Below, one piece after another: positions 4,152 to 8,915 of a stretch of DNA of 8,915 nt. Within the stretch, counting starts at the first letter, position 1, and each line of letters opens with the position of its first letter. The stretch is from Solirubrobacteraceae bacterium (GTDB lineage: Bacteria > Actinomycetota > Thermoleophilia > Solirubrobacterales > Solirubrobacteraceae), in the NCBI GenBank assembly GCA_025935735.1, contig JAICUS010000222.1:1-8915 (forward strand), given 5' to 3'. The notes under the pieces were generated by a model, which was not told where the DNA came from, made no database searches, and was given only the letters and a program-made list of their open reading frames with translations. The position numbers and the translations under genes were made by a program.

Positions 4152-7100
4152 ATGGTCGGGAGAAAGCTGCTCGTCGCGTTCGCCGCGTCGGCGTTGCTGT
4201 TGGTTGCAGGACAGTCGCCGGCGTTCGCCGCGGGCGGCGACGGCGGAATCCCGTTCGAGCAGTTGGTCCAGGTGTACGTGCCGGACCAGGATGCCGTCGA
4301 CAGCGTCGTGTCCAACTACGATGCCGCGGAGTACAAGTCCGTCCAGGACGACGGCTCGATCCTGCTCAACGTCTTCGTCACCGCCCAGGAGAAGGCGTCG
4401 CTCGCCGCCCAGGGCTTCGAGATCGGCCGGGTCATCGAGGACTCCAACACCGGCCCCGAGCGCATGAAGGAGCGCCAGGAGGTCATCGACCAGGAGGCGC
4501 TCGCCGCCGACGTCGCCCAGAACGGCCTGAAGGGCGCGACGTTCCAGCGCAAGGGCGTCGTCCCCGGCCAGGGCGACACCGTCATCCAGCGCGCCGTCGT
4601 GTTCACGGACGCCGTGGGCCCGAACACCGGCCGCACGACCGCGCGCTTCCTCTACGTCGAGGCCTACAACAAGTCCACCAAGCGCGTCGCGGGCTCCAAC
4701 AACGCCTTCACCGGCCCGTCGCTGGCGCTGTCCTACGCCGGCCCCGACGGCGTCTACGCGGCGGCGACCAACATGGGCCGCTTCATCGACACCGACACGA
4801 CGCCGGACGAGTACATGTACCACCGGCAGCTGGTCCGCCTGACCGGCGACTACGCGAACCTGTCGGCCGCCGACATCCAGATCCGCGTCGCCACCGCGGC
4901 CACCGCCGGCGGCGCCGAGGCCAGCACCGAGACCTTCCCGGTCACCGAGTGGCTGGGCAAGGACCTGCCGCCGCACGTCGCGGGCTTCAAGACCGAGTTC
5001 TTCACGCACTACCAGGACCCGACCGAGACCCGCGCCGACCTCGACGCGCTGGCCGCGCGCTACCCGGAGCTGGTGGACGTCATCAACATGCCCGAGAAGA
5101 CGTCGGGCTACCAGCGCAAGTCGCAGGCGATCATGTCCGGGTCCGCCGACAACATCGGCGCGGCTCCGCTCGGCATCAACGGGCCCCCCGTGATCAACGC
5201 CACGGGCGAGATCACGGCCGCCGAGCCGGTGGCCAAGTTCCCGCTGAACGTCACGTCGGGGCAGGCCGCCCGCGCGATCGTGGACGCGATCCCGTCCGGC
5301 GAGACCGACTACATCCTCAGCCTCAGGAACCCCTCCGGCACCCTCGTGAGCCAGGTCGACACGGGGACCAGCCCGGAGACGCTGAGCCGGACGTTCAACG
5401 CCACCGGCACGTGGACCTACGAGATCTCCGGCTTCCAGGGCGACCTCGGCGACTTCACGTTCCAGGTCGACATGACCGATCCCGCCGCGGCGACCAAGGC
5501 CGTCGTGCTCACCGCCACGGACTGGGGCCAGGACGGCGGCAATGACGTCCAGGCCGAGTTCCTCAACCCGGGCACGGCCAACCAGCCGCTGACCGTCACC
5601 GTCACCGGAAAGCTGGTCTCGGTCTCCCTCGCCACCGACGGCGGCGGCGCGGTCACCTCGACCGCCAAGCAGGTCGTCGACGCGATCAACGGCGCGCCGG
5701 CGGCGGCCGCGCTCCTCTCGGCGACGACCTACCGCGGCAACGCGGGCGGCGGCGTCGTGGTGGCGCGCGCACGGGTCAACCTGTCGGACTTCCTCAACGC
5801 TCCCCCGAGCGTCGCGCGCGGTCCGTTCCAGCAGCACCTGTACCGCATCGGCGCGCACCGCGACGGCTCCAAGGTGGGCGTGTTCCTCTTCTGCCAGCAG
5901 CACGCTCGCGAGTGGACCACCAGCCTCTCCTGCCAGGAGACCGCGCACGAGCTGGTCGAGAACTACGCCACCGACCCGGAGACCAAGCAGCTGTTGGACA
6001 ACGTCGAGGTGTTCATCTCGCCGAACTCCAACCCGGACGGCGCGCACTACTCGATGTACGACTCCTCGGCTCAGCGCCGCACGCTGGTCAACTACTGCGC
6101 GGCCGACGGCGCCTCCGACCCGGCCGCGCGCAATGCCTGGGGCGTCGACATGAACCGCAACAGCGGCGAGTACTCGCTGTTCGACGGCTACTTCGGCGCG
6201 TCGACGTCGTGCACGAGCGACACGTTCGCCGGGCCGTTCGAGTACTCGGAGCCGGAGACGCGCAACGAGAAGTGGGTCGTGGACACGTTCCCGAACGTCA
6301 AGTTCTCGAACAACATCCACTCCTACGGCGGCTACTTCATGTGGGCGCCGGGCTCCTACAAGAACGACGGGTTCCGCACGACGGCGCCCGCCCCGAACAT
6401 CGGCATCGAGAACTACTTCTTCCAGGCCGGTGAGAAGATCCTGCGGCGGATCAAGGACTACCGCGGGACGGCGATCCTGCCGGAGCGCACCGGCCCGATC
6501 GCCGACGTGCTCTACTCCGCCGCCGGCAACTCCGCCGACGACGGCTGGTACCGCAAGGGCGTCATCGCCTACTCGTTCGAGACGGGCGCGGACCGGATGC
6601 TGAACACCACCACCGGCACGGCCCAGACGCAGGTCGGCTTCCAGCCGTGCTTCGGCGCGGTCGGCACCGGCGGCGGCCAGGGCGCCTGCCCGGCCAACGG
6701 CGCGCTGGTCAACGAGGGCCACGACGAGGCGATGGAGTTCGCCGCCGGCAACTACGGCCTCGTCGAGTCCGCCTACGACTACGCGATGGACACGACGGCG
6801 CCGAGCACCTCGCTCGACTCCGACGGCGTCACGCAGTCCAAGGACCCGATCCCGTTCCGCTTCATCTGGAACGACGAGGCGGCGGTCATCCACTACACGA
6901 CCGACGGCTCCACGCCGACGCTCGCGTCGCCCACCTACAACAACCAGCGGGCGCGCAGCATCGGCGAGATCCTGAAGATCGCCACGCCGGGCGCGAACAC
7001 CGTCAAGTGGTTCGCGGTCGACATCAAGGGCAACCAGGAGGCGGTGCAGTCGCAGTCCCTCCTGCTCGACCAGACGGCTCCGACCGTCACGGTCAACATC

Positions 7101-7763
7101 CCGGAGGGCGCGGTCTACACGCAGGGCCGTCCGGTCCCGCTCGTGTTCTCGTGCGCGGACGACCAGGGCGGCTCGGGCATCGCCTCGTGCGTCGGCTCGA
7201 CACCCTCGGGCGCCAACCTGCCGACCGGCACCGCCGGCATGCAGGTGCTGACGATCACCGCGACCGACAACGTCGGCAACGTGTTCGTCAAGACCGTCAA
7301 CTACCGCGTGCTGGACGCCACCAACGTCGACGGGAGCGTCAACGGCAGCGTGCCGGCGACCCTTGGCCTGACGCTGGGCGCGCCGGCCGCGTTCGGTCCG
7401 TTCACGCCGGGCGTCGAGAACAACTACACCGCGACGACCACCGCCACGGTGATCTCGACCGCCGGTGACGCGACGCTGTCGGTCGCCGATCCGAGCACCA
7501 CCAACACGGGCAAGCTCGTCAACGGCGCCTTCGCGCTGCCGAGCCCGCTGACGGTCTCGGCCGCCAGCGCCGGGAGCACGGCGGGCGCGGGCGGCGCGGT
7601 CGGCGGCTCGTCCGCTCCGACCACGCTCTCGACGTGGGCGAACCCGGTGTCCAACGACGTCGTGACCGTCACGTTCAAGCAGCACATCGGCCGCACGGAC
7701 GCCCTGCGTACCGGCAGCTACGCGAAGACGCTGACGTTCACGCTGTCGACCACCACCCCGTAG
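4152..7763 (+). CDS. Secreted M14-family zinc carboxypeptidase, multidomain, with split catalytic domain
   Basis: 1203 residues with a strong Shine-Dalgarno. The signal peptide spans 1-26 (MVGRK, hydrophobic core, then AFA before AGG). Residues 30-120 look like a propeptide; about 133-270 is beta-rich. The M14 domain starts near FFTHYQ (283), with DALAARYPELVDVI. It is interrupted after SQAIM (324-328) by about 240 residues. That insertion holds a PPC-like beta-sandwich (about 360-440) and a phage-virion-like segment (449-540). The catalytic domain resumes at VGVFLF (575) with zinc ligands H584 and E587 (HARE), NPDG (627-630), MNRN with R669 (Arg145-like), zinc ligand H723 (HSYGG) and a likely catalytic Glu at 810 (YSFET). 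Then follow a chitobiase-type domain (about 885-965, HYTTDGSTPT at 914), an Ig/HYR-like domain with a Cys pair (975-1054) and a tail (1060-1203) ending TLTFTLSTTTP. It should act outside the cell, removing C-terminal residues from peptides. All core catalytic residues are present, so it is probably active. No LPXTG motif or final membrane span is visible. Confidence 0.93.
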   Translation: MVGRKLLVAFAASALLLVAGQSPAFAAGGDGGIPFEQLVQVYVPDQDAVDSVVSNYDAAEYKSVQDDGSILLNVFVTAQEKASLAAQGFEIGRVIEDSNTGPERMKERQEVIDQEALAADVAQNGLKGATFQRKGVVPGQGDTVIQRAVVFTDAVGPNTGRTTARFLYVEAYNKSTKRVAGSNNAFTGPSLALSYAGPDGVYAAATNMGRFIDTDTTPDEYMYHRQLVRLTGDYANLSAADIQIRVATAATAGGAEASTETFPVTEWLGKDLPPHVAGFKTEFFTHYQDPTETRADLDALAARYPELVDVINMPEKTSGYQRKSQAIMSGSADNIGAAPLGINGPPVINATGEITAAEPVAKFPLNVTSGQAARAIVDAIPSGETDYILSLRNPSGTLVSQVDTGTSPETLSRTFNATGTWTYEISGFQGDLGDFTFQVDMTDPAAATKAVVLTATDWGQDGGNDVQAEFLNPGTANQPLTVTVTGKLVSVSLATDGGGAVTSTAKQVVDAINGAPAAAALLSATTYRGNAGGGVVVARARVNLSDFLNAPPSVARGPFQQHLYRIGAHRDGSKVGVFLFCQQHAREWTTSLSCQETAHELVENYATDPETKQLLDNVEVFISPNSNPDGAHYSMYDSSAQRRTLVNYCAADGASDPAARNAWGVDMNRNSGEYSLFDGYFGASTSCTSDTFAGPFEYSEPETRNEKWVVDTFPNVKFSNNIHSYGGYFMWAPGSYKNDGFRTTAPAPNIGIENYFFQAGEKILRRIKDYRGTAILPERTGPIADVLYSAAGNSADDGWYRKGVIAYSFETGADRMLNTTTGTAQTQVGFQPCFGAVGTGGGQGACPANGALVNEGHDEAMEFAAGNYGLVESAYDYAMDTTAPSTSLDSDGVTQSKDPIPFRFIWNDEAAVIHYTTDGSTPTLASPTYNNQRARSIGEILKIATPGANTVKWFAVDIKGNQEAVQSQSLLLDQTAPTVTVNIPEGAVYTQGRPVPLVFSCADDQGGSGIASCVGSTPSGANLPTGTAGMQVLTITATDNVGNVFVKTVNYRVLDATNVDGSVNGSVPATLGLTLGAPAAFGPFTPGVENNYTATTTATVISTAGDATLSVADPSTTNTGKLVNGAFALPSPLTVSAASAGSTAGAGGAVGGSSAPTTLSTWANPVSNDVVTVTFKQHIGRTDALRTGSYAKTLTFTLSTTTP

Positions 7764-7774
7764 GGACTCCACCC

Positions 7775-7802
7775 CCGGCCCCGGAGCGCGCTCCGGGGCC
7801 GG
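7775..7802 (+). terminator. 28-bp perfect palindrome, terminator of the carboxypeptidase gene
   Basis: CCGGCCCCGGAGCG (7775-7788) is followed directly by its exact reverse complement (7789-7802), 12 nt after the stop. As RNA it would fold into a very stable hairpin with a small CGCG-region loop. No T-run follows. A strong terminator before the next gene's promoter at 7813 is the simplest reading. Confidence 0.7.
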
Positions 7803-7812
7803 ACCCTTCGGG

Positions 7813-7818
7813 TACCGT
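7813..7818 (+). promoter_or_regulatory. Putative -10 (TACCGT) of the carboxylesterase gene
   Basis: TACCGT matches TANNNT and is the same hexamer found at 1472-1477. Seven bases (GCTCGCC) separate it from ATG 7826, so the mRNA is probably leaderless; there is no Shine-Dalgarno. The -35 position falls inside the terminator palindrome and matches no consensus. Confidence 0.45.
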
Positions 7819-7825
7819 GCTCGCC

Positions 7826-8915
7826 ATGCCGGTCGTGGCAACCTCTCGCGGGGCGGTCCGTGGCGCGGCGATCGATCGCGGCGCGCGCTTCCTCGGCATC
7901 CCGTACGCCGCGCCGCCGGTCGGCGAGCGCCGGTACCGCGCGCCGGTGCCGGCCGAGCCGTGGGAGGGCGAGCGCGACGCCACTGAGTTCGCCCCGCCGG
8001 CCCCGCAGGCGCACCGCGCGATGCCGGGGCTCGACAGCTCGGCGCTGCTCGGGCCCGGCTGGCACGGCTCCGAGCCGTCGCTGACCCTCAACGTCTGGAC
8101 GCCGGATCCGGCCGGGTCGTATCCGGTGATGGTCAACTTCCACGGCGGCGCGTTCGTGGCCGGCACGCCGAGCTCGCCGATGTACGACGGCGCGGCGTTC
8201 GCCCGCGACGGCGTCGTGCTGGTCACGGTCGCCTACCGGCTCGGGATCGAGGGGTTCCTGCCGCTCGACGGCGGCGACACGAACGTGGCCCTGCGCGACC
8301 AGCTGGCGGCGCTGCGCTGGGTGCACGAGGAGATCGCGGCGTTCGGCGGCGATCCCGGCAAGGTGACGGCGTTCGGCCAGTCCGCCGGCGCGATGAGCCT
8401 CGGGCTGCTGTTCCCGTGTCTGCCGGGGCTCGCCCACCGCGTGATCTCCCAGAGCGGCGGGCTGACGCTGACCCGGAGCCTCGAGCAGGCGGCGAAGGTC
8501 ACCGAGTTCGTCGCGGCGCTGCTCGGCGTCGAGCCCACGCGCGATGCCTTCGCCGGCGTGCCGATCGCGCGCGTCATCGAGGCCCAGGCGAAGCTCGTGC
8601 CGGGGAGCGTCGCGTTCGAAGACGACCCGGCCGGGGGACTCATCGTGTTGCTGCCGGTGCGCGACGGCGACCTCGTGGCGGACGACCCCCTGGCCGCCGT
8701 CCGCGGCGTGGCCGGCCTGCCATTGCTGATCGGCGACACCACCGAGGAGGGCAACCTCTACGTCGCCGGCCTGCCCGAGCCCGACCCGGCCGCCGCCGAG
8801 TGGATCACCCGCACGATCTTCCGCGACCCGACCGCGGCCTTCGCCGCCGCCCACCCCGGCCCGACCTGGATCTACGAGTTCGCCTGGCGCTCCCGCGCGT
8901 TGGGCGGGCGGCTCG
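7826..8915 (+). CDS. Type-B carboxylesterase (alpha/beta hydrolase), 3' truncated by window edge
   Basis: The frame runs open from ATG 7826 to the window end (363 codons). Family members are about 430-550 residues, so the C-terminus is missing. Family landmarks appear in order: VVATSRGAVRG at the N-terminus, RFLGIPYAAPPVGERRYRAP (about 23-42), LTLNVWTP, the oxyanion-hole FHGGAF (H106-G107-G108), YRLGIEGFL, the LRDQLAALRWV helix, FGGDPGKVTAFGQSAG with the nucleophile S186, and LIGDTTEEGNLY with the likely acid E308. The catalytic His lies beyond the edge, past FAWRSRALGGRL. The usual cysteine of the SEDCLxLNVW segment is replaced (SEPSLTLNVW). There is no signal peptide, so a cytosolic esterase of carboxylic esters is likely. 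The substrate is unknown; para-nitrobenzyl-esterase-like proteins are the nearest group I would name. Confidence 0.92.
   Translation, partial: MPVVATSRGAVRGAAIDRGARFLGIPYAAPPVGERRYRAPVPAEPWEGERDATEFAPPAPQAHRAMPGLDSSALLGPGWHGSEPSLTLNVWTPDPAGSYPVMVNFHGGAFVAGTPSSPMYDGAAFARDGVVLVTVAYRLGIEGFLPLDGGDTNVALRDQLAALRWVHEEIAAFGGDPGKVTAFGQSAGAMSLGLLFPCLPGLAHRVISQSGGLTLTRSLEQAAKVTEFVAALLGVEPTRDAFAGVPIARVIEAQAKLVPGSVAFEDDPAGGLIVLLPVRDGDLVADDPLAAVRGVAGLPLLIGDTTEEGNLYVAGLPEPDPAAAEWITRTIFRDPTAAFAAAHPGPTWIYEFAWRSRALGGRL

Noticed and set aside
4125..7841. A 1238-codon open frame on the minus strand covering the whole carboxypeptidase gene
   Set aside because: Its codons are in register with the sense codons, so it would stop only where the sense gene uses TTA, CTA or TCA, which this GC-rich genome avoids. 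The product is a low-complexity Arg/Val/Gly/Asp/Ala sequence with no domain, while the sense strand encodes a full M14 enzyme.
7718..8854. A 378-codon minus-strand frame over the carboxylesterase
   Set aside because: It is codon-aligned antisense to an esterase with an intact nucleophile, oxyanion hole and acid residue; its product is low-complexity.
1..8915. Possible phage-defence, CRISPR or mobile-element content
   Set aside because: No direct-repeat array, transposase, integrase, terminal repeats, tRNA or defence-type enzyme was seen. FxsA's link to phage T7 exclusion is a dosage effect in E. coli and does not by itself make this a defence locus.

Overview
This 8.9-kb window is very GC-rich, and its genes avoid A/T-ending codons. 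It most likely comes from a high-GC actinobacterium. Two tail domains suggest the class Thermoleophilia (Solirubrobacter/Conexibacter-like): the Cys-pair, Arg/Lys-rich C-terminus of the first gene and the C-terminus of the large peptidase that ends in TLTFTLSTTTP. The lineage is an inference from recognised protein style, not from a search.

Layout. Positions 1-501 hold the 3' end of a gene for a secreted or cell-surface protein with a Pro/Thr linker. Convergent with it is a minus-strand gene (498-1442) for a lipocalin-like protein of the AttH/CrtC/tocopherol-cyclase kind. Divergent from that, at 1517-1972, is a small helical protein of unknown function. Next comes a minus-strand cluster read from 3668 down to 2034. 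It encodes a stand-alone STAS-domain protein, an FxsA-family membrane protein, and a second lipocalin-like protein whose ATG overlaps the fxsA stop. Divergent from the cluster, at 3741-4037, is a MIP18/DUF59 (SufT/PaaD-like) iron-sulfur assembly factor. A hairpin terminator separates it from a 1203-residue secreted M14 zinc carboxypeptidase (4152-7763). After a 28-bp palindrome, a type-B carboxylesterase gene begins at 7826 and runs off the right edge.

How the parts relate. The window looks like ordinary chromosomal gene content. There is no CRISPR array, insertion sequence, tRNA or rRNA. The most distinctive gene is the carboxypeptidase. Its catalytic domain is split by an insertion of about 240 residues between the N-terminal M14 segment and the HxxE zinc motif. 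The insertion holds a PPC-like beta-sandwich and a segment resembling a repeat found in phage virion proteins. Downstream of the catalytic domain are a chitobiase-like domain, an Ig/HYR-like domain and the lineage-type tail.

A recurring regulatory feature is a TANNNT-like -10 hexamer placed 6-9 nt before the start codon of several genes. This suggests leaderless or very short-leader mRNAs. The STAS gene is the odd case: its promoter and its homology both point to a start near 3668, but no ATG, GTG or TTG exists there in frame.
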